A DNA stretch of 17,725 nt from Gammaproteobacteria bacterium UBA4475. Lineage in GTDB: Bacteria > Pseudomonadota > Gammaproteobacteria > Pseudomonadales > Azotimanducaceae. The notes beneath the pieces are model-generated. The model ran no database searches, was not told the DNA's origin, and was given only the letters and a program-made list of their open reading frames with translations. Positions within the stretch are counted from its first letter, which is position 1. Each line of letters begins with the position of its first letter. Shown in pieces: positions 1 to 7,701 of this stretch. The DNA is taken from positions 35,330 through 53,054 of the forward strand of contig DGOD01000154.1 in assembly GCA_002389265.1 (NCBI GenBank), in the 5' to 3' direction. A program made the position numbers and the translations under genes.

Positions 1-76
1 GACCGTGAGCAAGAGGTCCGACAGGACCGTAAAACAGGCCCAAGAATAAAGGGGCCAGCAGCAAGGTTCTTGACAT
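1..76 (-). CDS. N-terminal fragment of an exported protein (runs off the left edge)
   Basis: On the minus strand an ATG at 76-74 opens a frame that stays open to the left edge, giving about 25 residues. They begin MSRTLLLAPLFLG and end PLAHG. This looks like a Sec signal peptide: a short basic start, a long hydrophobic core and a PLA-type cleavage site. An in-frame stop lies about 30 bases upstream of the ATG, so the frame cannot start much earlier. No strong ribosome-binding site is visible; AAAGGA lies too far upstream. The mature protein is outside the window, so its function is unknown. The gene would be divergent from ileS. The alternative is chance, since only 25 codons are visible. Confidence 0.35.
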   Translation of the reverse strand, partial: MSRTLLLAPLFLGLFYGPVGPLAHG

Positions 77-97
77 GCCAGCGAGAATGCCTATCCT
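70..97 (+). promoter_or_regulatory. Candidate sigma-70 promoter upstream of the ileS leader
   Basis: A perfect -35 hexamer TTGACA (70-75) is separated by 16 bases from TATCCT (92-97), which matches four of six -10 positions. The predicted transcript start is about 104-106, so it would read through the isoleucine-rich frame and the terminator at 195-218. The -35 box overlaps the start codon of the minus-strand gene at 74-76. The call rests on pattern only. Confidence 0.4.
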
Positions 98-105
98 TTG
101 GCCTT

Positions 106-171
106 ATGCGAAACCTGACAAGAATAGCCTTGCTTGCGATTGGCATTATTCATAACAGAATAATGGGGTGA
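106..171 (+). CDS. Possible isoleucine-rich leader peptide of ileS (21 codons)
   Basis: ATG at 106 to TGA at 169-171 encodes 21 residues beginning MRNLTRIALLAIGII. Five of the 21 are isoleucine (residues 7, 12, 14, 15 and 19), two of them coded by the usually rare ATA. The frame lies between a candidate promoter (70-97) and a strong terminator (195-218), upstream of isoleucyl-tRNA synthetase. That layout resembles the known attenuators of ilvGMEDA and pheST, where stalling on a scarce charged tRNA controls termination. Against it: no Shine-Dalgarno sequence precedes the ATG, so translation would have to be leaderless or weak; the frame is open back to the left edge; and no convincing antiterminator pairing is visible. 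Treat it as a hypothesis. Confidence 0.3.
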   Translation: MRNLTRIALLAIGIIHNRIMG

Positions 172-184
172 AGCGCGTAGCAAG
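129..184 (+). ncRNA. Nested RNA fold in the ileS leader (possible sRNA or attenuator domain)
   Basis: Two inverted repeats are nested here. The inner stem pairs CATTATTC (144-151) with GAATAATG (158-165) around a six-base loop. The outer stem pairs CTTGCT (129-134) with AGCAAG (179-184) and can extend through GCG (136-138) with CGC (174-176), with one bulged base. Eleven bases downstream of the outer stem begins the terminator hairpin at 195. Promoter, nested fold and terminator together could define a small RNA of about 115 nucleotides (about 104-218). They could equally be the 5' part of an ileS attenuator. The pairings were found by eye and no energies were calculated. Confidence 0.3.
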
Positions 185-194
185 ATAATTCCGC

Positions 195-218
195 AACCCG
201 CCACCAGGCGGGTTTTTT
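195..218 (+). terminator. Strong intrinsic terminator upstream of ileS
   Basis: AACCCGCC (195-202) and GGCGGGTT (207-214) form a perfect 8-bp stem with the four-base loop ACCA, followed directly by TTTT (215-218) and then G. It is the best terminator in the window. No complete plus-strand gene lies upstream within the window except the short leader frame, so it ends either a small RNA, a gene off the left edge, or an attenuated ileS leader. Confidence 0.75.
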
Positions 219-242
219 GTTTCTACATTCGAAGACTATGAT
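214..242 (+). promoter_or_regulatory. Possible separate ileS promoter downstream of the terminator
   Basis: TATGAT (237-242) matches five of six -10 positions. The region 17 bases upstream is TTTTTG (214-219), a poor -35. If used, transcription would start near 249, leaving a leader of about 29 bases before the ileS ATG. This would make the upstream terminator independent of ileS expression. The evidence is weak. Confidence 0.25.
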
Positions 243-277
243 CTGGCGACCACAGGTTAGGCCGGGTAAGGTGAAAG

Positions 278-3200
278 ATGGACGAAGAAAACAGTACAGC
301 CAGCAGCGAGACGTTCTCGTTCGTCGAATCCGAACACAAGATTCTTGAGTTCTGGCGCGACAACCAGGTTTTCCAGCAATCCTTAGCGCAAACCGCCGAT
401 GCTGCGCCTTACATTTTTTATGACGGTCCGCCGTTTGCGACAGGCTTACCTCACCATGGCCATCTGGTAGGCTCTATTCTCAAGGATGCTGTACCACGGT
501 ACTTCACGATGAAAGGTCGTTATGTGCAGCGCCGATTTGGCTGGGATTGTCACGGCTTACCCATTGAGCACGAGATTGACAAGGCCCTGGGCATGTCCTC
601 CAAAGAAGCTGTCGCCAAGCTTGGCGTCAAGGGCTACAACGATGAATGTCGTGCCATCGTGCAGCGCTATACCAGCGAATGGGAATCCACGATCACTCGA
701 ATAGGCCGCTGGGTTGACTTCGAGAATGACTACAAGACGATGGAACCCTGGTACATGGAGTCTGTCTGGTGGGTATTTAAACAGCTCTGGGATAAGGGAC
801 TGATCTATCAAGGCATCAAGGTCGTGCCCTTCTCCACGGCGCTCGGTACCGTACTGTCAAACTTCGAGGCGACCTCCAACTACCAGGAAGTGCAAGACCC
901 GGCTGTCACCGTCTTGTTCAAACTACGGGATGAAGACGCTTATATCAGCGCCTGGACCACCACCCCCTGGACATTACCCTCGAACCTGGCCCTGTGTGTC
1001 GGCGCCGATATTGACTACGTCAAGGCCCACGATGAGGAACTGGGCATCGATATCTATTTCGCCCAAGCCCGACTCGAAGACATGACTCGCGGCAAACAAC
1101 TGACTGTGATCAGCGAACTCAAGGGGGCCAGTCTTGTGGGCCTCAGCTACGAACCCGTGTTTGACTATTTCACCGACCTGCGCGCCGAAGGGGCATTCCA
1201 GATTGTCGCCGACGACTACGTCTCAACCGACAGTGGCACCGGCATCGTGCACCAAGCGCCAGCCTTCGGCGAGGATGATTATCGGGTCCTTAAAGCTGCC
1301 GGTATCACTGCGACGGTTTGCCCAGTGGATCTGGCTGGCTGCTTCACCGATGAAGTCCCAGACTTTGTCGGCCAGCACGTCAAGGCGGCGGACAAGGGTA
1401 TCATTCGTAAATTAAAAGACAGCGGCGCACTGTTTCGCCAGGACGTCATTGTCCACAGTTATCCCTTCTGCCCGCGGTCAGATACGCCCATCATCTATCG
1501 CACCATTGACTCCTGGTATGTTCGGGTCGAGCAGATGCGTGATCGCCTGATCGCCGCGAACCAGCAAATTAATTGGGTTCCAGGGCACATTAAAGACGGG
1601 CGCATGGGGAAATGGCTTGAGAACGCGATCGACTGGGCCATCTCCCGCAACCGCTACTGGGGAACGCCCCTGCCTGTCTGGATCAACGATGTCAGCGGCA
1701 ATCAGATCTGTATCGGCTCCAGGGAAGAATTAACCCGCTTAACCGGTGTTGAGCTGGATGACCTACACCGTGAAAATGTTGATGACCTAGTATTTCAAAT
1801 CCCCGGTGAGCCTGGCGACTACCGCCGCATTGAAGAGGTTCTGGATTGCTGGTTTGAATCCGGTTCCATGCCCTATGCCCAACTACACTATCCGTTTGAG
1901 AATCAGGATATGTTCGAGCAGGGCTTTCCTGCGGAATTTATCGCCGAAGGTCTCGACCAGACCCGCGGTTGGTTTTACACCCTGATTGTTCTGGGCACAG
2001 CCTTATTCGACACTCATCCTGTCAAGAATGTCATCGTCAATGGCATCGTCATGGCAGAGGATGGCAAAAAGATGTCGAAAAGCCTCCGCAACTACTCACC
2101 GCCCGACGAACTCATGGAAACCTATGGTGCCGACGCCCTGCGCCTGTACCTGATCAACTCAGGACTCGTGCGCGCCGAGGAACAGCGGTTCTCTGACACG
2201 GGCGTCAAAGATATGGTCAGGCGCGCGCTGCTGCCATGGCTGAATGCATTTCGTTTTCTGCAAACCTACGCCAATATCGATCAGTGGTCGCCGCAGGAGA
2301 ACCCAGCGCCCTCAGACAACATCATGGATCGCTGGATACTTTCGCGTTTGCAAACGCTCAAAGCAACCATTGCCGAGGAAATGGACAACTATCGCCTCTA
2401 TAATGTCGTGCCCGCGCTATTTGAATTTATCGAAGAGCTCACCAACTGGTACATTCGCCTGAATCGCGCCCGATTTTGGCATGAGACCATGAATGCAGAT
2501 AAGCAAGCGGCTTACGCCACACTCTATACGACGCTGTATGAACTCAGCTTGAGCATGGCACCCTTCGCGCCATTTCTGGCAGAAACCATTTACAAAGAGA
2601 TGACCGCCTTTGGCACTCAAGACGCGCCACTTTCTGTGCATTTGTGCGCCTACCCTGAACCGGAAGCAGCACTCATGCAGCCGATACTGGAGCAAGCCGT
2701 CAGCCGCATGCAGCACATCATTTTGCTGGGCCGTCAGAAGCGTAATCAGGAAAAAGTGAAAACTAAAATGCCGTTGGCCAAGCTCACAGTCATCCATAAA
2801 GACCCGGCTTTGCTTGATGAGATCGGCAAACTCGCCGACTATATTCAAACCGAACTCAATGTGAAGGCCATCGACTATACAACGGCTGAAGCGGATTACA
2901 TCAGTCTCTACGCCAAGCCGAACTCTCCAGTCCTGGGTAAGCGTCTGGGCAAGCAATTCAATCCCTTCAGACAGAAAATTGAAGCCTTGAGCTCAAGCCA
3001 GATTGATGAGCTACAACAGTCTGGTGCAATCACCCTCGACGGTGAGACGTTCACACCGGAAGACATTCTGGTCTTTCGCGAGGCCATCACGGGTACCGAT
3101 GCGATTTCCGATCGGTTTATCTCCATCGACCTAAAGTGTGAATTGACGCCAGAGTTGATCAGGGAGGGGCTGGCCCGCGAGGTTGTCAACCGAATTCAAA

Positions 3201-3412
3201 AGACCCGCAAAGATATCGGTTTGAATGTTGCTGATCGAATCAGCATCAAGGCCCACGCCTCGGAAGAGCTTGGCCGTGCCATTGAACAACATCGCGAGTA
3301 TATTATGAAAGATACTCTGGCGTTGCAGTTAGAGATCTCTGCTACGCCCCTGCCGACCGTGTTTGAAATCGACGATGAACTACTGTCGATTGAGATTCTG
3401 CGATCGGTTTGA
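278..3412 (+). CDS. ileS: Isoleucyl-tRNA synthetase, type 2 (IleRS2, eukaryotic-like)
   Basis: This cytoplasmic class I enzyme charges tRNA-Ile with isoleucine using ATP and edits misactivated valine. The Rossmann signature HHGH is at residues 59-62. The CP1 editing domain carries WTTTPWTLPSN (226-236), and the KMSKS loop is at 598-602. An anticodon-binding helical domain follows, and the C-terminal extension lacks the CxxC zinc motifs found at the end of ordinary bacterial type-1 IleRS. At 1044 residues it is over 100 longer than the type-1 enzymes. Length and C-terminus both point to type 2, a group known for reduced sensitivity to mupirocin; resistance here is inferred. The HxGH motif is in its normal order. 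The ATG is preceded by AAGGTG at 268-273. The usual neighbours ribF and lspA are absent. A candidate leader lies upstream. Confidence 0.97.
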   Translation: MDEENSTASSETFSFVESEHKILEFWRDNQVFQQSLAQTADAAPYIFYDGPPFATGLPHHGHLVGSILKDAVPRYFTMKGRYVQRRFGWDCHGLPIEHEIDKALGMSSKEAVAKLGVKGYNDECRAIVQRYTSEWESTITRIGRWVDFENDYKTMEPWYMESVWWVFKQLWDKGLIYQGIKVVPFSTALGTVLSNFEATSNYQEVQDPAVTVLFKLRDEDAYISAWTTTPWTLPSNLALCVGADIDYVKAHDEELGIDIYFAQARLEDMTRGKQLTVISELKGASLVGLSYEPVFDYFTDLRAEGAFQIVADDYVSTDSGTGIVHQAPAFGEDDYRVLKAAGITATVCPVDLAGCFTDEVPDFVGQHVKAADKGIIRKLKDSGALFRQDVIVHSYPFCPRSDTPIIYRTIDSWYVRVEQMRDRLIAANQQINWVPGHIKDGRMGKWLENAIDWAISRNRYWGTPLPVWINDVSGNQICIGSREELTRLTGVELDDLHRENVDDLVFQIPGEPGDYRRIEEVLDCWFESGSMPYAQLHYPFENQDMFEQGFPAEFIAEGLDQTRGWFYTLIVLGTALFDTHPVKNVIVNGIVMAEDGKKMSKSLRNYSPPDELMETYGADALRLYLINSGLVRAEEQRFSDTGVKDMVRRALLPWLNAFRFLQTYANIDQWSPQENPAPSDNIMDRWILSRLQTLKATIAEEMDNYRLYNVVPALFEFIEELTNWYIRLNRARFWHETMNADKQAAYATLYTTLYELSLSMAPFAPFLAETIYKEMTAFGTQDAPLSVHLCAYPEPEAALMQPILEQAVSRMQHIILLGRQKRNQEKVKTKMPLAKLTVIHKDPALLDEIGKLADYIQTELNVKAIDYTTAEADYISLYAKPNSPVLGKRLGKQFNPFRQKIEALSSSQIDELQQSGAITLDGETFTPEDILVFREAITGTDAISDRFISIDLKCELTPELIREGLAREVVNRIQKTRKDIGLNVADRISIKAHASEELGRAIEQHREYIMKDTLALQLEISATPLPTVFEIDDELLSIEILRSV

Positions 3413-3431
3413 CCGAACCGCCCCTTGGCGG
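3405..3431 (+). other. Two small hairpins between ileS and the amidase gene
   Basis: CGGT/ACCG (3405-3408 with 3412-3415) overlaps the ileS stop codon. CCGCC/GGCGG (3418-3422 with 3427-3431) has a CCTT loop. Neither is followed by a run of T, so they are not convincing intrinsic terminators. They could be mRNA-stabilising structures in a read-through transcript or part of a Rho-dependent end. Confidence 0.3.
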
Positions 3432-3484
3432 AACCGCTTATATTGTGTTGTGATGACAGGCAGTACTTATCGGGGAGATAGACA

Positions 3485-4876
3485 ATGGATGAGATTTTAG
3501 ACGGCTCGCTGGCAGAGATGGCAAACGCTATCAGTTCAAGGTCGATAACGTCTGTTGCGCTGGTGAGAGGCTTTCTTGATCGTATCGAGCGCAAGAATCC
3601 GCCGCTCAACGCCCTCGTCTACTCAACGGCGGAACAAGCCATGCAGCTCGCGGCCAAGGCAGATGCTGATCTCCAGGCCGGGGGCTTACACGGCCCCCTG
3701 CACGGCATTCCCATGACCATCAAGGATAGCCTAGACACGAAGGATGCCATTACCACTTGGGGCACATTGGGCCGCAAGGACTTTCGTCCGGGGCGCGACG
3801 CGACCTGTGTCGCGCGACTTCGCAGCGCCGGCGGCATCCTCATGGGTAAAACCAACACACCGGAATTCACCCTGGCGTTTAAGACTGACAACCTGGTCTA
3901 CGGTCGAACCAACAACCCATACAATCTCAACCTGACCCCCGGCGGCAGCAGTGGCGGCGCGGCAGCCTTGATCGCAGCGGGCGCCACGCCCTTTGATATC
4001 GGTACCGATACGGGCGGCAGCATTCGCCTGCCCAGCCATTTTTGTGGAATCACCGGACTCAAACCGACCACCGGACGTGTGCCCTGCACCGGCAATGCAC
4101 TGCCTACTTCGGGACTGCTAGCTGCATTATCACAACCCGGCCCTATGGCTCGGCAGGTTGCTGACTTAGGGTATCTGTTGGATATTATTCAAGGACCGGA
4201 TCTGTTTGATCCTTACTCCACAGACGCGCAACGGTACGTGATGGGCGCGGTTGACCCCAGCCAATTACGCATCGGCTATCACACCGACAACGGTATCTCG
4301 ACACCCTCGGCAGCCATTCAGACTGCTATCAGGGAGGCGCTTGGATTGTTTGAGGCCAATGGCCAAACCGTCACAGATACTCGCCCACCCGGCGTCGAGA
4401 TGGCGAGCTTTATCTACGCCAAACTTTTTGGTGCAGACGGCGGCGATACCCTCGACCTGTTACTTGAAGATAGCCACACCGAACAGCCATCGCCACAGAT
4501 CGCCTCTAGTCAAACCCAGGCTCGGCCGACCATTGATCAGTCGGAATTCAATCACGCCCTCAATCTGTGGGATAACTATCGCAGCTCCATGCTCGGTTTT
4601 TTTGAAGATTTTGACATTCTCATCTGCCCCGTCAATGCGCACACAGCCGTCGGCCACGACGAAACCGAGGACATGTTGTCTTACAGCTACACCTTGGCCT
4701 ATAACTTGACAGGCTGGCCAGCCGTGGTCATACGCTGCGGTACCGACCCGCAGGGACTCCCCATAGGCCTGCAGATTATTGCCCGACCCTTTCGCGAAGA
4801 CCAATGTCTGGCAGTTGCTGCCTGGCTCGAAGCGGCACTGCAACAGCAGCATGGTGGGTTTTCGCGACCAGCCTAA
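3485..4876 (+). CDS. Amidase-signature family hydrolase
   Basis: A 463-residue amidase-signature enzyme, expected to hydrolyse a carboxamide or similar bond in the cytoplasm. The Ser-cisSer-Lys triad is readable: Lys80 in PMTIKDS, cis-Ser155 in GGSSGG (153-158) and the nucleophile Ser179 in GTDTGGSIRLP. The spacing agrees with GatA-type enzymes. There is no signal peptide. The ATG is well supported by GGGGAGA about six bases upstream. It starts 72 bases after ileS and may be cotranscribed with it. The substrate cannot be read from sequence. A role as GatA, the subunit of the glutamyl-tRNA amidotransferase, is possible by family but unlikely because no gatB or gatC is adjacent. Confidence 0.9.
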   Translation: MDEILDGSLAEMANAISSRSITSVALVRGFLDRIERKNPPLNALVYSTAEQAMQLAAKADADLQAGGLHGPLHGIPMTIKDSLDTKDAITTWGTLGRKDFRPGRDATCVARLRSAGGILMGKTNTPEFTLAFKTDNLVYGRTNNPYNLNLTPGGSSGGAAALIAAGATPFDIGTDTGGSIRLPSHFCGITGLKPTTGRVPCTGNALPTSGLLAALSQPGPMARQVADLGYLLDIIQGPDLFDPYSTDAQRYVMGAVDPSQLRIGYHTDNGISTPSAAIQTAIREALGLFEANGQTVTDTRPPGVEMASFIYAKLFGADGGDTLDLLLEDSHTEQPSPQIASSQTQARPTIDQSEFNHALNLWDNYRSSMLGFFEDFDILICPVNAHTAVGHDETEDMLSYSYTLAYNLTGWPAVVIRCGTDPQGLPIGLQIIARPFREDQCLAVAAWLEAALQQQHGGFSRPA

Positions 4877-4957
4877 ATGGCTAGCCGAGGCGCCCCTCAA
4901 CGCTGAGTGGCTGCAACAATAAAATGGTTACAAGCGATCTATAACCGCTTTCAATCT

Positions 4958-4978
4958 CGTATATAAGTCGGTATATCG
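4958..4978. promoter_or_regulatory. AT-rich imperfect inverted repeat upstream of tolC
   Basis: The arms CG(t)ATATA and TATATCG are complementary over seven base pairs, with one extra T in the left arm and six bases between them. The site lies about 120 bases upstream of the tolC start, in a 219-base gap that otherwise shows no clear promoter. It may be a repressor or activator site. It loosely resembles ModE operators, which carry TATATA-type half-sites, but one base is out of place and the mod genes are over 5 kb away, so no regulator is assigned. Confidence 0.25.
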
Positions 4979-5095
4979 CGTCTGGCTGGCAAGGCCGCTA
5001 GACTAGGGTTATGCTATCCCCCACATTTTTTTGGTCGGGAACGCTTAGCCAATAAGCATAGCGGCGTCCCCAAGCGCCATTTGTAAGGAATTTTT

Positions 5096-6514
5096 ATGCA
5101 AACAGAAATATTGCCCATCAGACTGACGCGCTTTTACAGGCAAATGGGTCGGCAAATAAGCCGGCAAATGGCCTTACCGCTGTTACTGCCAATCGCCTTA
5201 CTGATGTCGGCTTCGACGCAAGCTGCCAGCCTTGACGAAATCTATACGCTGGCGGTCATCAACGATCCGCAACTTGGGGCCGCGAAGGCTGGGTTTATGG
5301 CCCGCAGCGAAGTCGTCAACCAGGCTCGCGCGGGATTGTTGCCGTCGATCAGTCTGAATGGCAGCACATCACAAAACGAACGTACCATTCTGCAGCCTTC
5401 ATTCCCCACAGAAAATTATAATGACAATGGCTGGCAGGCGGTGTTACGCCAGCCCGTGTTCAGGCTATCTAACTGGTTCCAGTTCCAACAGTCGAAGAAC
5501 ATCAAAGCCCAGGCTCAGGCGCAGTTCACTGCCGAGCAACAAGAGCTGATCTATCGGGTGGCCGATAATTATCTGAATATTCTTGAGGCACAGGACCGCT
5601 GGAGCGCCGCCAATGCCGAGCGCGACGCGGTGCAGCGGCAACTTGAGCAGGTTCAACAGCGTTTCGATGTGGGCCTCGTGGCTATCACCGATGTGCTTGA
5701 GTCTACCGCCGCCTTTGACTCGTCCACCGTCAATGTGATTGAAGCCGAAGGCGCTCAAGCGGTGACCTTCGAGTCTCTGCTGCGCCTTACCGGTCAGGCA
5801 TTCTATGAGATCGATGGCTTAAATCCGGAGTTCCCCGTTAACTATCCTGAGCCCCGCGACGAAGAAGCCTGGGTGATGGCGGCAGTGCAGCAAAATTACT
5901 CTCTGATCGCCGCCAGAGAGGGGGTCAATGCGGCTGAACGTGACCTGCAGGCGGCCCGAAGCGGGCACCTGCCCACCCTTGACGCACAGGCCACCTATAA
6001 CCGGAACAATTCTGGTAGCCGCGGTTTTTTTGGCAACGGGACAGAATCCGAGCAGCAGACCATGGCCTTACAACTCAACATACCCCTTTACAGCGGTGGT
6101 GCGACCCGTTCACAGGCCAAGCAAGCGGGCTATTTACTGGAACAGGCTCAACGCAATTTTGATTTAACCCAACGGACTGTCGTGGAAAACACGCGTACGT
6201 TATATAGCGCGCTCAACACCGATGTCGCCAGGGTCAATGCACGTCTACGCGGTATAGAATCGAGCCAGAGTGCACTGGATGCCACGCAAACCGGTTACGA
6301 AGTGGGCACTCGGAATATCGTCGACGTGCTGTTGGCACAACAGCGCTTGTTCCAAGCCCAATTCCAATATGCGAGCGCTCGCTACGCCTATATCAGAGAC
6401 ACGTTACGCTTGAAGCAAACCGTCGGCACCCTGTCACCCGACGACATCGCGGACTTAAATCAATACCTGTCAGCAACTCAGACGGTCCGTAAGATCAGCT
6501 CAAAGACCCGTTAG
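5096..6514 (+). CDS. tolC: TolC-family outer-membrane efflux channel
   Basis: A 472-residue outer-membrane factor that would form the trimeric exit duct of tripartite drug pumps and type I secretion systems. Residues 1-44 are a long signal peptide ending STQA, after which the mature part begins ASLDEIY. Two internal repeats, typical of the family, are visible: each has an NDPQLGAAKAGF- or NYSLIAAREGV-like segment followed by a long Gln- and Ala-rich coiled-coil helix and a beta segment such as MALQLNIPLYSGGA. The ATG is preceded by TAAGGA at 5084-5089, which supports this start although later Met codons (18, 25) could also begin a signal peptide. No adaptor or inner-membrane pump gene is adjacent, which fits a shared TolC. 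The tolC symbol rests on family resemblance; a dedicated efflux paralogue is possible. Confidence 0.9.
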   Translation: MQTEILPIRLTRFYRQMGRQISRQMALPLLLPIALLMSASTQAASLDEIYTLAVINDPQLGAAKAGFMARSEVVNQARAGLLPSISLNGSTSQNERTILQPSFPTENYNDNGWQAVLRQPVFRLSNWFQFQQSKNIKAQAQAQFTAEQQELIYRVADNYLNILEAQDRWSAANAERDAVQRQLEQVQQRFDVGLVAITDVLESTAAFDSSTVNVIEAEGAQAVTFESLLRLTGQAFYEIDGLNPEFPVNYPEPRDEEAWVMAAVQQNYSLIAAREGVNAAERDLQAARSGHLPTLDAQATYNRNNSGSRGFFGNGTESEQQTMALQLNIPLYSGGATRSQAKQAGYLLEQAQRNFDLTQRTVVENTRTLYSALNTDVARVNARLRGIESSQSALDATQTGYEVGTRNIVDVLLAQQRLFQAQFQYASARYAYIRDTLRLKQTVGTLSPDDIADLNQYLSATQTVRKISSKTR

Positions 6515-6591
6515 TCGAGAACTTTTTGAGCAGTTAGCATTCATAGGTAATACTTTTCGGATTTAGCTGGAGCATTGACGCAGATAAAGTC

Positions 6592-7701
6592 ATGACGATG
6601 AAACTCACTTTTTTCGCAGGCATCACCGCCCTGGCATTGATCACAGGGTTTGCACTGCTGGCGACGAATAACGAGCCAGCCATGGAGTATGGCCATCCTG
6701 CCGCCGCCGGCCAGCCAGCAAACGTATTTCTAACAGATGATGAAAGTAACAACATCGCCGTTTTTCGCGATGTCAGTCCCTCGGTCGTGTTCGTCACCAA
6801 CACCTTGATTCGTAGACAGCTACTGTCCATGAATGTCATGGAAACGCCGCGGGGCTCAGGCACTGGCGTAGTCTGGGATAAAGACGGCCTGATTGTGACC
6901 AACTTTCATGTCATTCTTGGTGCCAATCGCATTATTATCACTCTGCAGTCAGGCAAATCCTATGATGCCGAGGTCGTCGGTATGGCGCCCGAAAAAGACA
7001 TCGCCTTGCTCCGAATCACTGCTCCGGACGAAGTACTCAAACCCATACCATTGGGTGACTCGAACGATCTCTCCGTGGGTCGCAAGGTGCTGGCGATTGG
7101 TAATCCCTTTGCGCTGGATACGACCCTGACAGTGGGTGTAGTGAGTGCCCTCGGCCGGGAGATCAAGGCAGCTAACAACCGCACGATCAAAGACGTTATA
7201 CAGACTGATGCGGCGATTAACCCCGGCAACTCTGGCGGTCCATTACTGAATTCCTCAGGCCAACTTGTGGGCGTTAACACCGCAATCTACAGCCCCAGCG
7301 GTGCCAGTGCCGGCATCGGTTTTGCCATACCCGTCAACACCGTCAAGAAGCTGATTCCACAGCTTCTGACCTACGGCAAACTCTACCGGCCCGTACTCGG
7401 CATCGAAACTCTGACCGACAATTGGGCCAAGCGCCTTGGTGTCAAAGGGATCGCCATTCTGTCGGTAAAACCCGGACTGGCGGCGGACCGCGCCGGAATG
7501 GTTGGCGTGAGAGAAGACAACAGAGGTCAGATACACCTGGGGGATGTCATTGTCGCTATCAATGATGAGCCTATGACTAACGAGGACTCTCTACTGACGG
7601 CTCTGGAAAAATTTGCCCCGGGCGACACAGTCAAAGTCACCACACTGAGAGACGAAAAAATTCTGGAATACGAGCTGACGCTGACGGCCCCCGAGTCTTG
7701 A
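6592..7701 (+). CDS. Membrane-anchored HtrA/DegS-like serine protease with one PDZ domain
   Basis: A 369-residue periplasmic trypsin-like protease for envelope protein quality control or regulated proteolysis. An N-terminal hydrophobic segment (about residues 4-25) lacks a clear cleavage site and probably anchors it in the inner membrane. The protease domain carries His106 in TNFHVI, Asp136 in EKDIALL and Ser214 in GNSGGPLL. A single PDZ domain spans roughly 265-365 and contains GLAADRAG and LGDVIVAIND. One PDZ plus an anchor matches DegS, which cleaves the anti-sigma factor RseA; DegP and DegQ have two PDZ domains. The role in RseA cleavage is inferred. No good ribosome-binding site precedes either ATG (6592 or 6598). 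It starts 77 bases after tolC. Confidence 0.92.
   Translation: MTMKLTFFAGITALALITGFALLATNNEPAMEYGHPAAAGQPANVFLTDDESNNIAVFRDVSPSVVFVTNTLIRRQLLSMNVMETPRGSGTGVVWDKDGLIVTNFHVILGANRIIITLQSGKSYDAEVVGMAPEKDIALLRITAPDEVLKPIPLGDSNDLSVGRKVLAIGNPFALDTTLTVGVVSALGREIKAANNRTIKDVIQTDAAINPGNSGGPLLNSSGQLVGVNTAIYSPSGASAGIGFAIPVNTVKKLIPQLLTYGKLYRPVLGIETLTDNWAKRLGVKGIAILSVKPGLAADRAGMVGVREDNRGQIHLGDVIVAINDEPMTNEDSLLTALEKFAPGDTVKVTTLRDEKILEYELTLTAPES

Noticed and set aside
1..171. The plus-strand frame open from the left edge to 171 as the C-terminus of an upstream gene
   Set aside because: Its composition before 106 is not protein-like, and the minus strand shows a better signal-peptide reading. It cannot be fully excluded without the sequence to the left.
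166..177. Resemblance of the ileS leader to a T-box antiterminator (GGGTGAAGCGCG versus GGGTGGNACCGCG)
   Set aside because: The TGGN bulge that pairs with the tRNA end is missing (TGAA here), and the leader is too short for a normal stem I with a specifier loop. T-boxes are also rare outside Gram-positive lineages.
2417..2956. A 179-codon open frame on the minus strand opposite ileS
   Set aside because: It lies wholly inside a well-conserved gene, shows no motif or ribosome-binding site, and is a shadow of the ileS reading frame.
3485..4876. Amidase called as GatA of the tRNA amidotransferase, functionally paired with ileS
   Set aside because: No gatB or gatC is next to it, and the amidase-signature family has many other substrates. 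Adjacency to a tRNA synthetase alone is not enough.
6498..6531. Inverted repeat GCTCAAA/TTTGAGC at the end of tolC as a terminator
   Set aside because: The loop is about 20 bases, the stem is AT-rich, and no T-run follows.
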